Made by a program: the position numbers and the translations under genes
The notes under the pieces: generated by a model
Told to the model about the DNA's origin: nothing
What the model saw: the letters and a program-made list of their open reading frames with translations, nothing else
The model's database searches: none
Shown here: positions 50,774 through 60,610 of the stretch, piece by piece
Numbering within the stretch: position 1 is the first letter of the stretch
How the letters are laid out: each line of letters starts with the position of its first letter
NCBI GenBank assembly: GCA_019240475.1
Contig: JAFAYI010000006.1
Span: forward strand, 62,001 to 126,000
From: Acidobacteriaceae bacterium
GTDB taxonomy: Bacteria; Acidobacteriota; Terriglobia; Bryobacterales; Bryobacteraceae
Direction of reading: 5' to 3'
Length of the DNA: 64,000 bases

Positions 50774-51376
50774 ATGGAAGAAGGGCAGAGAATGAAAAGG
50801 AATCCTACGCTATTGCACGCCCTTACAATCTCATCAAGGGTCCTTTCGGTCGGTCTCCTCAAGATATTCAGCAAGGAGGTGTTATTTATTGGCACTCTAG
50901 GCGCGCTTTTCTTGGCCCTGCTGTTTGTACGACACCCGGAACTGTCCAATGACCAATTGGCTTTATCAGTTGTACTGACCCTCGTATCTTTTTGGTGTTG
51001 GTCTCGCATGGTAACCTTCATCCTCCATAGACTGCCCTCTTCTCAGCGGAATAAAGAACAGGGAAAGCTCAAGACCAACTACCTTCCACTCTACTTAGCC
51101 GTTTTTGGCCTCCTCTATTGGGGACCTTCTCTGATTTTAGCTGGACTTGCAATGAGCCTTCTGCATTTATCGGTTAGCGCGCAAGTTGCGTATCACTTAG
51201 CGCGTCTGGTGGGACAAGTGGTCGCCATCGTGTGCCTTTGCGGTTTAGTGATAACACTCGCAGAGGGTCGCGAGAGCATTCCTGTGGAACGTTCCGCTAT
51301 TGAGCAGGTGGGAAAGATATCGCTCTCCAACCAGCTAGCATCGTTAGCTACACTGCTCCATCGCGGTTCTTACTGA
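50774..51376 (+). CDS. Hypothetical membrane protein (200 aa), second of a pair
   Basis: A 200-aa protein with four likely membrane segments: VLFIGTLGALFLALLFV, LALSVVLTLVSFWCWSRMV, YLPLYLAVFGLLYWGPSLIL and VGQVVAIVCLCGLVITLA. A cytoplasmic-type C-terminus follows. No recognised family. It is separated by one base from the gene before it and ends 101 bp from the kinase operon on the other strand. The pair has AT-richer codon use, suggesting recent acquisition. Confidence 0.6.
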   Translation: MEEGQRMKRNPTLLHALTISSRVLSVGLLKIFSKEVLFIGTLGALFLALLFVRHPELSNDQLALSVVLTLVSFWCWSRMVTFILHRLPSSQRNKEQGKLKTNYLPLYLAVFGLLYWGPSLILAGLAMSLLHLSVSAQVAYHLARLVGQVVAIVCLCGLVITLAEGRESIPVERSAIEQVGKISLSNQLASLATLLHRGSY

Positions 51377-51477
51377 ATTTAAGGTAGTATCTACTTCTTT
51401 GCTCAAATCACTCCGGGAGAGGCCGGGTGGGCGGGGCTAGGCCCCCAAGGGCCTCGCAGGCTTTGTGATTGGAGGGC

Positions 51478-53403
51478 TCATTGTGCGGCGGAAAGGACGG
51501 TGATAGGAGCTTGCAGAGTGAAACTGAGGCGCGATTCGGCGGGGAGTTCGAGGGCGCGATCTCCGGTGAGTCCGGCGGCGCCGCTTCCGGCAGCGCCCCC
51601 GGCAGCGGCGCCGGCCAGAGCGCCTTTTCCGCCGTGTTCTATGCCTCCCACCACGGCGCCGAGCGCTCCTCCGATGCCGGCGAACTTACCTGTGCGTTTT
51701 CCGCGCGCGCCGCTTTCCGCTTCATAGACCGCGCTTTGAACCGGGTATCTGCGGCCGTCAATGGTAAAGCTGGCGAGCTGCAAATCCAGCTTGGCGCTTC
51801 CGGCGAAACGGCCGGCCTTGCTGGCCCCGACGAGACGCACCTGCGCATTGGCGAGGCGGGGGACAACGGGCTTGCCTTGCACGACGATGGGGCTATCGAT
51901 GCTGGCGGGGAAGACTTGGCCGGGTTGGGCGGTATCGCCGTTGATGGGACCGATTAAGCGCACGGTGACCTGGGTGGCGGCAGGGATTACGATCTCGGCG
52001 GCAGCAGGCGTGGGCGCCGGGGCAGGCGCGGCGACCGGAGCAGGCGGGGGCGCGACGGTGGCCGTGGTTTGGGTTGGAGGCGGAGCGGTGGCGGTGGTAT
52101 CTGTTGAGCGGCGCCGACGGGGCGCGGGGGTGCTGGATGTCGCCTGGGCAGAAGCGGCGGGCTGGCCCGTGGCAGGCGGGTTCAAATCGGGAGGCGGCGG
52201 AGCGAGCGTCGCGGTAGAGGCCGGAGTGGCGCCGACGGGCTCGGGAGTCGCGGGCGAGGGGATTGCCGCGGACTGGGCGATGGTGGTTTTGGACGCCGGC
52301 GGCGCGGGTTTGGGCCGCATGGCGATATAGGCGAGGGCCGAGATCACGAGCAGCAGGGCGAGGGCAGCGGCGGCGATCCACTTGGGTGCGATGGACGGCC
52401 GGCGGGAGCGCGCAGGCGCAGTGGGAGCGGGAGCCTCGATTGGCGCAGAAGGGACAGGGGTGACGGCAGCGGGAGGCGGAGCGGAAACGGGCAGCGGGAT
52501 GGAGACGCTGGAACCCAGGCGCGTGCGATCGCTGCCGGGAGGCGGCACAGGGGGAGCGACGGCGCTGAGTTTTGGGACGTAGCCTTCCCAGGCTTGGGGA
52601 TGTTCGAGCGCGGCGCCGAATTCCTCGACCGTTTGAAAGCGGTCGTCGGGATGCTTTTCGAGGGCCTTGAGCACGATGTTTTCGATGCCCTTCGGGATGT
52701 AGGGGTAAAAGCGGGTAGGCAGCGGCGGAGCGGTGTTCACGTGATCGGTCAGGACCTGAAAATCGCTGTTGGCCGAGAAAGGCACGTGAGCGGTGAGCAT
52801 CTCATAGAGCGTGACGCCGAGGGCGTAGATGTCGGAGCGAATGTCGACGCGCTCGCCTTTGACCTGCTCGGGGGACATGTAGAAGACGGTGCCGACCTGA
52901 ATGCCGGTGCGGGTGAGGCCGCGATTGGCGCCCAGGGCTTTGGCGATGCCGAAATCCATGACCTTCACGATGCCGGCCTTATTGAGCATGATGTTGCTCG
53001 GCTTGATGTCGCGATGCACGATGCCCTGGCGGTGGGCGGCGCCGAGACCGAGCAGGGCCTGGCGGAAGAGCGGAATTATTTCCTGGGCGGGGATGGGACC
53101 GCGGCGATCGACCATCTGCTGGAAGGATTCGCCATCGACGTATTCCATGACCATCATGGCGCTGTTCTGCGAGATCAGGAAGTTGTAGAGAGTGGCGATG
53201 TTGGCGTGGTTGAGATTGGCCTGGGCGCGGGCCTCGGCGCGAAAGCGCTCGGCGATGGAAGCGTCGTGGGCAAGATCGGCGTTGAGAACTTTGATGGCGA
53301 CCAGACGTTCGAGGTTCACTTCGAGGGCGCGGTAGACAGTGCCCATTCCGCCTTCACCGAGCTTTTCCTGAATGAGGTAGCCGTCAATCGTGGCGCCGAT
53401 CAT
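51478..53403 (-). CDS. Transmembrane serine/threonine protein kinase (PknB type)
   Basis: A 641-aa protein. Residues 1-270 form a Hanks-type kinase: glycine loop KLGEGGMGTVY, VAIKVLN with the catalytic Lys, HRDIKPSNIML and DFGIAK, ending in the RFQTVEEFGAAL region. A Pro/Ala-rich linker and a single membrane helix (WIAAAALALLLVISALAYIA) follow. The extracytoplasmic part is Pro/Thr-rich, then ends in a beta-rich domain with a glycine-zipper segment (GIGGALGAVVGGIEHGGKGA). PASTA repeats are absent. It is the last gene of a protease-FHA, FHA, PP2C, kinase cluster, so it should phosphorylate partners read by the FHA proteins. Confidence 0.92.
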   Translation of the reverse strand: MIGATIDGYLIQEKLGEGGMGTVYRALEVNLERLVAIKVLNADLAHDASIAERFRAEARAQANLNHANIATLYNFLISQNSAMMVMEYVDGESFQQMVDRRGPIPAQEIIPLFRQALLGLGAAHRQGIVHRDIKPSNIMLNKAGIVKVMDFGIAKALGANRGLTRTGIQVGTVFYMSPEQVKGERVDIRSDIYALGVTLYEMLTAHVPFSANSDFQVLTDHVNTAPPLPTRFYPYIPKGIENIVLKALEKHPDDRFQTVEEFGAALEHPQAWEGYVPKLSAVAPPVPPPGSDRTRLGSSVSIPLPVSAPPPAAVTPVPSAPIEAPAPTAPARSRRPSIAPKWIAAAALALLLVISALAYIAMRPKPAPPASKTTIAQSAAIPSPATPEPVGATPASTATLAPPPPDLNPPATGQPAASAQATSSTPAPRRRRSTDTTATAPPPTQTTATVAPPPAPVAAPAPAPTPAAAEIVIPAATQVTVRLIGPINGDTAQPGQVFPASIDSPIVVQGKPVVPRLANAQVRLVGASKAGRFAGSAKLDLQLASFTIDGRRYPVQSAVYEAESGARGKRTGKFAGIGGALGAVVGGIEHGGKGALAGAAAGGAAGSGAAGLTGDRALELPAESRLSFTLQAPITVLSAAQ

Positions 53404-53421
53404 GATGTTCCTTTCGAGGTG

Positions 53422-54213
53422 TCATTCGATTTGAGTCGCCGGGTGGGCGTCGGGCAGGATCTTGAGAATTTGGATCGTGATGTTGTCAGGACCGCCGCGC
53501 GCTTTGGCGAGATCCACGAGAGCGCGGCAGGCTTCGTAAGGGGTTTGGCCATAAGTGGCGGCGGCAATTTCCTCGGCCGAGACGAGGCCGTGGAGGCCGT
53601 CGCTGGTGAGAATGACGAGATCGTGCGGCTCAAGGGCGACGGGGGAATGCGAGAAATCGGCGCTGGCTTGCGGCGAGCGCATGCCGAGAGCGGCGGTGAG
53701 GACGTTGCGCTCCTGATGGGTTTCGGCTTCCTCGGCGGCGAGCGCGCCGCTCTTGACGAGCTGGTTCACGAGCGAGTGATCCTCGGTGAGCTGGTGAGCT
53801 TGCCCGGCGCGCACCAGGTACAGGCGGCTATCGCCGATGTGGCCGTAATCGAGTTGATGGCCGCGTACGATGGCGGCGGTGCAGGTGGTGCCCATGCCGT
53901 TCAGCTCGGGGCGAGCGTCGCTTGCGGCGAGAATGGATTGCTGCGCGCGGCCGAATGCTTCGACGAGGAGCGGGCGCGGATCGGATGTCCCGCCGTCTAG
54001 GAAGACCTCGCGGAGGGCGTCCACGGCCAGACCGCTTGCAACCTGGCCGCCGGCGTGGCCGCCCATGCCGTCGGCAACCGCCAGAAGGCGGCCTTTCCGT
54101 TCGAACTCTTCGTCGGATTCGGGTTCGAAGTAGCAGTAGTAATCTTCGTTCTCAGGACGCACGCAGCCTACGTCGGTGAGGTTGGCAAGCTCGATGTCGG
54201 AGCGGACTGGCAT
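53422..54213 (-). CDS. PP2C-family protein serine/threonine phosphatase
   Basis: A 263-aa phosphatase with metal-binding motifs RPENEDYYCYF, VADGMGGHAGGQVASGLAV, IGDSRLYLVRAGQ, LTSDGLHGLVS and GGPDNITIQIL, the full PP2C set of soluble bacterial Stp-type enzymes. No membrane segment. It lies 18 bp upstream of the kinase gene and reverses its phosphorylations. Confidence 0.95.
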   Translation of the reverse strand: MPVRSDIELANLTDVGCVRPENEDYYCYFEPESDEEFERKGRLLAVADGMGGHAGGQVASGLAVDALREVFLDGGTSDPRPLLVEAFGRAQQSILAASDARPELNGMGTTCTAAIVRGHQLDYGHIGDSRLYLVRAGQAHQLTEDHSLVNQLVKSGALAAEEAETHQERNVLTAALGMRSPQASADFSHSPVALEPHDLVILTSDGLHGLVSAEEIAAATYGQTPYEACRALVDLAKARGGPDNITIQILKILPDAHPATQIE

Positions 54214-54234
54214 GGCGGGCGGGGCGAGCGACGA

Positions 54235-54738
54235 TCAGAGCGCTTTGAACTTCAACGTAACGGCGCCGAGACGGATGAGATCGTTGTCGTGCAGCTCTTC
54301 GCGCGCGATGGGATTGGAGGCGCTGTTGAGGAAGCTGCCGTTGGTGGAATCGAGATCGGTGAGAAAGAAGCAGCCGTCCTTGTAACGCAGGCTGGCGTGT
54401 TTGCCGGAGATGGTTTCGTCGCGGAGAACGATGTCGGAATCGGCAGCGGAGCCGATCGAGTTCTGTCCGTCGCGGAGACGGAAGTCCTCGCCCTTCTGTT
54501 CGCCATCGATCGCGACGAGCCAGCCGACGAGATCGCGCTTGGGCTGGCGGTCGGTCAGGAGCACGGTCTTGCGCGCGGACGGAGTGGGGGCGGCGGCTTT
54601 GGAGGCGAGGATGCTATCGACCTCCAGGCGGGTTTTCGCGGCGCCCGCGCCGGTGGTCTGGTACCCGGTGCGCTGACAGTAAGGGCAGATCTCCCAGGAA
54701 TCTTCCATCTGGTGGCCGTTGCTGCAGAATTTGGGCAT
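54235..54738 (-). CDS. FHA-domain protein with N-terminal zinc ribbon
   Basis: A 167-aa protein. The first 25 residues, MPKFCSNGHQMEDSWEICPY followed by CQRTGY, form a four-ligand zinc ribbon (C-x2-H/N ... C-x2-C). Residues 70-165 are an FHA domain that binds phosphothreonine: NSIGSAADSDIVLRDETISG, KHASLRY and LTDLDSTNGSFLNS. It is a likely reader of the neighbouring kinase's phosphorylation. Confidence 0.9.
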   Translation of the reverse strand: MPKFCSNGHQMEDSWEICPYCQRTGYQTTGAGAAKTRLEVDSILASKAAAPTPSARKTVLLTDRQPKRDLVGWLVAIDGEQKGEDFRLRDGQNSIGSAADSDIVLRDETISGKHASLRYKDGCFFLTDLDSTNGSFLNSASNPIAREELHDNDLIRLGAVTLKFKAL

Positions 54739-54755
54739 GATTGTCTATTTTCCGA

Positions 54756-56342
54756 TTAACTGAAATAGGTCAGCACGGCGGCGCCTTTTTTTCCGATGAA
54801 GATGCGGTCGCCATTCTTGAGGGCCACTTTATTGATGCGCGGGGAGTCGGTCGAGTTGAGGTAGGTGCCGTTGGAGGAGCCGCGATCGATGACCACGACT
54901 TCGTTGTCGACGGGGACGACCCAGGCGTGTTCCTTGGAGACGGTGTCATCGGCGATGACGATGTTGCATTTGGCGGAGTCGCGGCCGATGAGAACTCCGG
55001 CCTTGGGCACCGGGAAGCGATTTCCGTTCAGCACGCCGGCTGTTACCTGCAAAACGCCAAAGGCCTGCGAAGAGGAAGCGGGAGAAGAGGGCGGCAGAAC
55101 CTTGGTGGGAGCAGGCGCGGGCGCGGCGGCCGGCGCCGACGGAGGCGGAGCGGTTGCGAAGTGGGGCGGCGGGATGGGCGGACCTCCGGCGGTGGCAAGA
55201 ACCGGCTTGCGGGAAGCGGCCATGCGCCAGACGATGAGCGCGAGGATTAGGACGACGACGATTCCGACGATGGGCCACAGCAACGCGCCACCGCCCCGCC
55301 GCATGCGATCGAAGGACGTTTCATTGCGCTCATTGTGCGCCGCGACATTTTCGAGCCGCGCAGCATCGGGCTGGTTTGGCATCATGGAGAGCACGTCCGC
55401 GAGGAGGCGATGGGCCGATCCCCAATCGCCCTGCTGATAGGCGTCGAGCGCGTTGGCCCAGGTCTTATCGAACTCACCGGACTGGGGCTCGGCGCCGGCC
55501 TGGCGGACGAATTCGAGCGCGGTATTGATGGGAACGAAGAAGTTGAAGCCTGCGATTTGCTCCTCGTTTCCATAGGTGGCGATTCCGATGACCTTGCCAT
55601 CGGGATCGAAGGCGGGGCCGCCGCTGTTGCCATGGGTGATGGCGGCGTCCGATTGCAGGACGGGCGTGCCTTTATAGTCGACTTTGACGGCCGAGAGGTG
55701 GCCGTTCGTGACGGAAGGAACCAGCTCCGATTGCTTGCTGATGATTTCGGAGTTCATGGCGACGCCGGGGTAGCCGATGACTTCGACGGGTTCGCCGACA
55801 TGCACGTCGTCGGAGTTGCCGAGTTTGACGGTGGGTAGGTTGTTGGCGTCGATCTTGATGATCGCGATGTCTTTACCGTTATTGACGAAGGAAGGATCGC
55901 TATAGACCTTGATTTCGCCCGTGTAGCTGGTGTGGTTGTTCAGGAAGATTTCGAAGTGCGGAGCAGTTGTATCGAGACCGGCGACGCGGTCGCGAATCTG
56001 ATTCTGCTTGATGAACAGCTTGGCCTGTTCGACGACGCGGCCCATGCGGTGGTTGCGGGCGGTTTCATCCTTAATATTGGCGTCCTGGACGACGTGGGCG
56101 TTGGTGATGATGTAGCCGTCGGGGCGGTAGAGGAAACCGGTGCCGGTGGAAGTGAGCTTCACGAATTCGCGGGGCTCGTGGCCGGCGAACTGGATGACGC
56201 CGGTATACCAGACCTGAATGAAAACGACAGCAGGGCTGGTTTCGAGGATACGATGCTCGTCGGCGCTTAGCTGGGGGCTGTCGGCGGCGGCGGTGACTCC
56301 GGCAAATACGAGAAAGGACAAAGAGAGCGCGAGCGTCTTCAA
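54756..56342 (-). CDS. Trypsin-like serine protease (HtrA/DegP-type core) with membrane segment and FHA domain
   Basis: A 528-aa protein with signal peptide (LALSLSFLVFAGVTAAADSP), a periplasmic chymotrypsin-fold domain with catalytic His in IITNAHVVQD, Asp in KDIAIIKIDANN and Ser in HGNSGGPAFDPDG, a single membrane helix (LLWPIVGIVVVLILALIVW, near residue 352) and a C-terminal FHA domain (VLIGRDSAKCNIVIADDTVS, KEHAWVVPV, IDRGSSNGTYLN). No PDZ domain is seen. With protease outside and FHA inside, it could couple periplasmic proteolysis to the cytoplasmic kinase. The FHA domain places it in the kinase/phosphatase circuit. It heads the four-gene minus-strand cluster. Confidence 0.88.
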   Translation of the reverse strand: MKTLALSLSFLVFAGVTAAADSPQLSADEHRILETSPAVVFIQVWYTGVIQFAGHEPREFVKLTSTGTGFLYRPDGYIITNAHVVQDANIKDETARNHRMGRVVEQAKLFIKQNQIRDRVAGLDTTAPHFEIFLNNHTSYTGEIKVYSDPSFVNNGKDIAIIKIDANNLPTVKLGNSDDVHVGEPVEVIGYPGVAMNSEIISKQSELVPSVTNGHLSAVKVDYKGTPVLQSDAAITHGNSGGPAFDPDGKVIGIATYGNEEQIAGFNFFVPINTALEFVRQAGAEPQSGEFDKTWANALDAYQQGDWGSAHRLLADVLSMMPNQPDAARLENVAAHNERNETSFDRMRRGGGALLWPIVGIVVVLILALIVWRMAASRKPVLATAGGPPIPPPHFATAPPPSAPAAAPAPAPTKVLPPSSPASSSQAFGVLQVTAGVLNGNRFPVPKAGVLIGRDSAKCNIVIADDTVSKEHAWVVPVDNEVVVIDRGSSNGTYLNSTDSPRINKVALKNGDRIFIGKKGAAVLTYFS

Positions 56343-56442
56343 AACGGAAACTCCCGGATTGCGGCTGAATTTCGACTTCAGTCAGGATAGTGCAACGGAA
56401 AGGGAGTTTGCAAGGCGAGCGAGTAAGGGTACGGGGCGAGGC

Positions 56443-56484
56443 TGGAAAAGAGAAAGGCCTCCGCGGCGCGCGCCGGGAGGCCTT
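56443..56484 (-). terminator. Minus-strand terminator after the stress-protein gene
   Basis: AAGGCCTCC and GGAGGCCTT form a perfect 9-bp stem with a GC-rich loop; on the minus strand it is followed by TTCTCTTTTCC. It lies 25 bp after the stop at 56509. Confidence 0.8.
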
Positions 56485-56508
56485 GGTGTTTGTCGAACCG
56501 CGTTTCGC

Positions 56509-57081
56509 TTATCGGACAGTGGTTGCGCTGTGCAGCGGCTTGTCGGTCTTGGCGTAATCGGCCGAGCTTTCGCCGGTTGAAGAAACGTCCTCGACGCCAT
56601 TCTGCTTGAGGATGTCCTTGGCTCTGCCAACCCAGTCGCTGTTATCGCAGTGGACCGAGATGAGAATGCCGCCTTCTTTGATGCGGCCCTCGTAGCGCTT
56701 GGCTTCGTATTCGGGAATACCCATGCCGACAAGGGCTCCGATGATGCCACCGGTAACACCTCCCGCTCCGACACCGGCGAGAGTGGCCATGATGGGACCT
56801 GCCGCGATTAGCGGGCCAACACCAGGGATAGCAAGCGCGCCGATTCCGGCGAGCAGCCCCAGCGTTCCACCGACGACACCGCCCGCGACGGCGCCGGTGG
56901 TGGTGCCTTCGGGAGCTTTGGTCGCCTTTTCATGAGCGAAATCCTTGGTGCCGACATTGTCCTGCAAGAGCGCCGAGATGTCTTCGTTCCGGAATCCGTT
57001 GGCAAGCAGCTGATCCACTGCCGTCTCCGCCAGCGCGCGATTCCCACAGATACCGTAAACTACCGTGTTTTTTCCTGCCAT
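56509..57081 (-). CDS. General-stress protein, YflT/GsiB-like N-terminus with glycine zipper
   Basis: A 190-aa protein from the ATG at 57081, with AGAGGAG upstream. The N-terminus, NTVVYGICGNRALAETAVDQ then GFRNEDISALLQ, matches the stress-protein domain (YflT type). The middle is a glycine-zipper membrane-active region (TGAVAGGVVGGTLGLLAGIG ... IGALVGMGIPEYEAKRYEG) and the C-terminus is ISVHCDNSDWVGRAKDILKQ. In other genomes such proteins are induced by stress and starvation and are linked to BON-domain proteins, one of which is the next gene upstream, 39 bp away. Confidence 0.8.
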   Translation of the reverse strand: MAGKNTVVYGICGNRALAETAVDQLLANGFRNEDISALLQDNVGTKDFAHEKATKAPEGTTTGAVAGGVVGGTLGLLAGIGALAIPGVGPLIAAGPIMATLAGVGAGGVTGGIIGALVGMGIPEYEAKRYEGRIKEGGILISVHCDNSDWVGRAKDILKQNGVEDVSSTGESSADYAKTDKPLHSATTVR

Positions 57082-57120
57082 GATTGCTTTTTCTCCTCTT
57101 TTCAATGAGTCGTTCGCGAT

Positions 57121-57510
57121 CTAGGTGCGATCGCCCTTTACAGTAATTTCGTTGTTGACGTGCCCATCGCCTGCATACTTGCGGGCATGTTCTTCGACGG
57201 CTCGTTTTTCATCCTCAGAGTGAACGGGACCGCGAAGAGTGACCGTGCCATGTTGGGCGACAATTTTCACGTTCTTGCCGTAAGTGGACAGAGACTTATC
57301 CTTAACCACCTCGCGCCTGATGTTCTTTTCAAGATCCCGATCGGACATGTTGTTCTTGCCCTGATCGGCGGTGGGTTGGGATGTGTCGCGATTGGCGCGT
57401 GTATTATCGGGAGCGCTGTTTTGAAACACCGCAGCCTGAAGCCCTCCGCCAAACAGAAGGACGCCGGACAGAACCGCCCCGCCTAACGCTTTCGAAAAGT
57501 TGCCGTGCAT
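57121..57510 (-). CDS. Secreted BON-domain protein (129 aa)
   Basis: Signal peptide MHGNFSKALGGAVLSGVLLF followed by one BON domain (LEKNIRREVVKDKSLSTYGK, VKIVAQHGTVTLRGPVHSED, VEEHARKYAGDGHVNNEITV). BON domains bind membrane lipids; OsmY-type proteins protect the envelope in osmotic stress. The short spacer to the YflT-like gene on the same strand suggests a stress-related transcript. Confidence 0.88.
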   Translation of the reverse strand: MHGNFSKALGGAVLSGVLLFGGGLQAAVFQNSAPDNTRANRDTSQPTADQGKNNMSDRDLEKNIRREVVKDKSLSTYGKNVKIVAQHGTVTLRGPVHSEDEKRAVEEHARKYAGDGHVNNEITVKGDRT

Positions 57511-57672
57511 AATCTCCTCGCTACCGTTGAGAGCACGATTGGGGCCGTTGAGCGCGGAAAACGGGTGCGATGCGTTAAAGGCTTGAGGCGCGGGCGCTTA
57601 TGCCGCGCCCGCAATTTTGGGGAAAGGATGGCGCCCTTGGAGGGTGGTAATCTTTTCGCGGTTGAGACCGGT

Positions 57673-59088
57673 CTAGATGTCGTAGTACAAAGCGAATTCG
57701 TAAGGATGCGGGCGAAGACGAACGGCTTCGGCTTCCGACTTGCGTTTGTACGAGACAAAAGTTTCAATTAATTCTTCCGAAAAGACGTCGCCTTTGGTGA
57801 GGAAGGCGTGATCTTCTTCGAGACAGGTGAGGGCTTCGTCGAGCGAGGCTGGCATGGAGGGAACCTTCTTCATCTCCTCCGGGGTGAGATCGTAGATGTC
57901 TTTATCGAGCGGCTCGCCCGGGTCGATCTTATTGACGACGCCATCAAGGCCGGCCATCATCATGGCGGCAAAAGCGAGATAGGGGTTCGAGGAAGCATCG
58001 GGCGGACGGAACTCGACGCGCTTGGCCTTGGGGTTGTTCGAGTACATCGGGATGCGAACCGCGGCGGAGCGGTTGCGGCGCGAATAGGCCAGATTGACGG
58101 GGGCTTCGTAGCCGGGCACCAGGCGCTTATAGCTATTGGTGGTGGGGGCGATGATGGCCGAGAGAGCGCGCGCGTGGCGCAACAGGCCGCCGATGTAATG
58201 GAGCGCGGTCTGGCTGAGGCCCGCGTAGTTGTCGCCGGCAAAGAGAGGCTTGCCGCCCGACCACAGGCTCTGGTGAGTGTGCATGCCGCTTCCGTTATCG
58301 CCGAATAACGGCTTGGGCATGAAAGTCACGGTCTTGCCATACTGGTTCGCGACGTTGCGCACGATGTACTTGTACAACGTCATGTTGTCGGCGGATTTGA
58401 CGAGCGTGTCGAAGCGCTGATCGATTTCACATTGGCCGCCGGTTGCGACTTCATGGTGGTGGCACTCGATGGTGAGGCCGCACTCGATCATGGTGGCGAC
58501 CATTTCGCTGCGCAGATCCTGGTAGTGATCGGTGGGGGGAACCGGGAAATAACCTTCTTTATAGCGGGGACGGTAGCCGAGGTTGTTGTTCTCGCGGCCG
58601 GAGTTCCAGCGGCCCTCTTCGGCATCGATGAAGTAAAAGCCGCTGTGCTGGTTCTGATCGAAGCGGATGTTGTCGAAGATGAAGAACTCGGCTTCGGCGC
58701 CGAAGAAGGCGGTATCGGCGATGCCGCTGTTTTGCAGAAACATCTCGGCTTTCTTGGCGATCCAGCGGGGATCGCGGTCGTAGTGCTGGCGGGTGATGGG
58801 ATCGATGATGTCGCCGAGCATGACGAGAGTACGGGTTTCGCTGAAGGGGTCCAGGAAGGCGGTCGAGGGCTCGGGGACGATGAGCATGTCGCTCTCGTTG
58901 ATGGCGGCCCAGCCGCGGATGCTGGAGCCGTCGATGCCGAAGCCGTCCTCGAAGGAATCCTCGCTGAGCATGCTGATGGGATACGAGATGTGTTGGGTGA
59001 GTCCGGGGAGATCTGTAAAGCGCAGGTCTACCTGGCGGGCGTCGTTCTTCTTAGCGAAGTCCAAGGCTTCTTGAGGGGTCAAAGGCAC
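57673..59088 (-). CDS. glnA: Glutamine synthetase, type I
   Basis: A 471-aa GS-I making glutamine from glutamate, ammonia and ATP. The N-terminal beta-grasp is followed by [36 protein letters not shown] (metal ligands), [38 protein letters not shown] and [40 protein letters not shown] carries the Tyr that is adenylylated in the GSI-beta class, so GlnE-type control is likely. Divergent from xseA with 133 bp between. Length is standard. Confidence 0.97.
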   Translation of the reverse strand: MPLTPQEALDFAKKNDARQVDLRFTDLPGLTQHISYPISMLSEDSFEDGFGIDGSSIRGWAAINESDMLIVPEPSTAFLDPFSETRTLVMLGDIIDPITRQHYDRDPRWIAKKAEMFLQNSGIADTAFFGAEAEFFIFDNIRFDQNQHSGFYFIDAEEGRWNSGRENNNLGYRPRYKEGYFPVPPTDHYQDLRSEMVATMIECGLTIECHHHEVATGGQCEIDQRFDTLVKSADNMTLYKYIVRNVANQYGKTVTFMPKPLFGDNGSGMHTHQSLWSGGKPLFAGDNYAGLSQTALHYIGGLLRHARALSAIIAPTTNSYKRLVPGYEAPVNLAYSRRNRSAAVRIPMYSNNPKAKRVEFRPPDASSNPYLAFAAMMMAGLDGVVNKIDPGEPLDKDIYDLTPEEMKKVPSMPASLDEALTCLEEDHAFLTKGDVFSEELIETFVSYKRKSEAEAVRLRPHPYEFALYYDI

Positions 59089-59221
59089 TCTCCAATAGGT
59101 CTGAATTGAGGCTGGGGCTTTAGGGCGACGACGAGGGCGCCGAGTTTACCCGGCAACTCGTTAGAATAGCGCATCGAGTAAGACGGACGTAACACACAGA
59201 TGTTGGAAACTGAAGGTAAAG

Positions 59222-60610
59222 ATGGCGGCGAGGACGGAGACGGACAAAGGTCAATTGAAGCTGTCGCTCGAAGCGGCGCGCAAGGTTTTCCGAGTGAGCG
59301 AATTGAACACCGCGGTGCAAGAGGTGTTCCAGGCGGCGTTTCGGAACATCTGGGTGGTGGGCGAGATCTCGGGCTGTCGGCTCGCGCCGAGCGGGCATCA
59401 TTATTTTTCGTTGAAGGACGGAGAGAGCCAGATCAGGTGCGCGCTGTTCCGGGGCGCGGCGCGGTTTGCGCGGTTCAAGCCGCAGGATGGGCTGGCGGTG
59501 ATGGCGCGCGGCAACCTGGAGGTGTACGAGGCGCGCGGCGAGTACCAGTTGATCGTGGAGCTGCTGGAGCCGCAGGGCGCGGGGGCTTTGCAATTGGCCT
59601 TCGAGCAGTTGAAGCGCAAGCTGGCGGAGGAGGGTTTGTTCGAGCAGAGCCGGAAACGGGCGCTCCCGGCGCTGCCGCGGCGGATCGGGATTGTGAGTTC
59701 GGCGGGCGGGGCGGTGATTCGCGATATGCTGCACGTGCTGGAGCGGCGGTTCCAGGGCTTGCACGTGCGATTGTTTCCGGCACAGATGCAGGGCGAGGGG
59801 TCGATTGAGCAGGTGTGCCGCGGGATCGAGTTCTTCAGCGCGAGCGAGTGGGCGGAGGTGACGATTGTGGCGCGCGGGGGCGGCTCGCTCGAAGACCTGT
59901 GGACGTTCAACGAAGAGGCGGTGGCGCGGGCGATTGCGGCGTCGAAGACGCCGGTGATTTCGGCGATCGGGCACGAGACGGATTTCACGATCGCGGACTT
60001 TGTGGCGGATTATCGCGCGCCGACTCCTTCGGCGGCGGCGGAGATTGTGATCTGCACGCGCGAGAGTTTGCTGGAGCAGATTGCGGCGTGCCGGACCAAG
60101 GCGCTGCAGGCGATAAGGTACCGGCTGGTTGCATGCTCGCGGGATCTGCATCAGAGGGGGACGGAGCGGGCGGCTGCGGTGGTGCATCGGGCGGTGGCGC
60201 GGCGGGCGCAGCGGGTCGACGATTGGGAATATCAGTTGCGGCAGGCGGCGCAGCGGATGTTGGAGGCTCAGCGAAGGCGGGCGTCGGAGCTGGCGCGGCG
60301 GTTGCAGGCAACGGATCTGCGGCTGCGGTTTGCGCGAAACCGGCATCGCGAAGAGCTGCTACGCGGCCGACTCTTGAAAAGCGTGGAGGCGCAATTGTGG
60401 CGGGCGCGGCGGGGGCAGGAGGGGCTGCAGGCGCGGCTGGAGCAATTGAGCCCACTGGCAGTGCTGGGGCGCGGATACGCGATTGTTTCCGATTCAGAGA
60501 AGCGGATTTTGCGTTCGGCCGGCGAGACTGCGGCGGGCGAGCGAATTCACGTGAGGCTGCACGAGGGTGGGCTGGAGGCGACGGTTGAGGGAACGCGCGG
60601 AGATTCATGA
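59222..60610 (+). CDS. xseA: Exodeoxyribonuclease VII large subunit
   Basis: A 462-aa XseA: N-terminal OB domain ([27 protein letters not shown]-type strands), then the catalytic domain ([71 protein letters not shown]), a long coiled coil and the C-terminal segment ([16 protein letters not shown]). It trims single-stranded DNA with the small subunit XseB, which is not nearby. The stop overlaps queC by four bases. Confidence 0.95.
   Translation: MAARTETDKGQLKLSLEAARKVFRVSELNTAVQEVFQAAFRNIWVVGEISGCRLAPSGHHYFSLKDGESQIRCALFRGAARFARFKPQDGLAVMARGNLEVYEARGEYQLIVELLEPQGAGALQLAFEQLKRKLAEEGLFEQSRKRALPALPRRIGIVSSAGGAVIRDMLHVLERRFQGLHVRLFPAQMQGEGSIEQVCRGIEFFSASEWAEVTIVARGGGSLEDLWTFNEEAVARAIAASKTPVISAIGHETDFTIADFVADYRAPTPSAAAEIVICTRESLLEQIAACRTKALQAIRYRLVACSRDLHQRGTERAAAVVHRAVARRAQRVDDWEYQLRQAAQRMLEAQRRRASELARRLQATDLRLRFARNRHREELLRGRLLKSVEAQLWRARRGQEGLQARLEQLSPLAVLGRGYAIVSDSEKRILRSAGETAAGERIHVRLHEGGLEATVEGTRGDS

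Noticed and set aside
57590..57612. GC-rich hairpin as the glnA terminator
   Set aside because: The 8-bp stem is real, but on the minus strand it is followed by GCCTCAAG rather than a T run.
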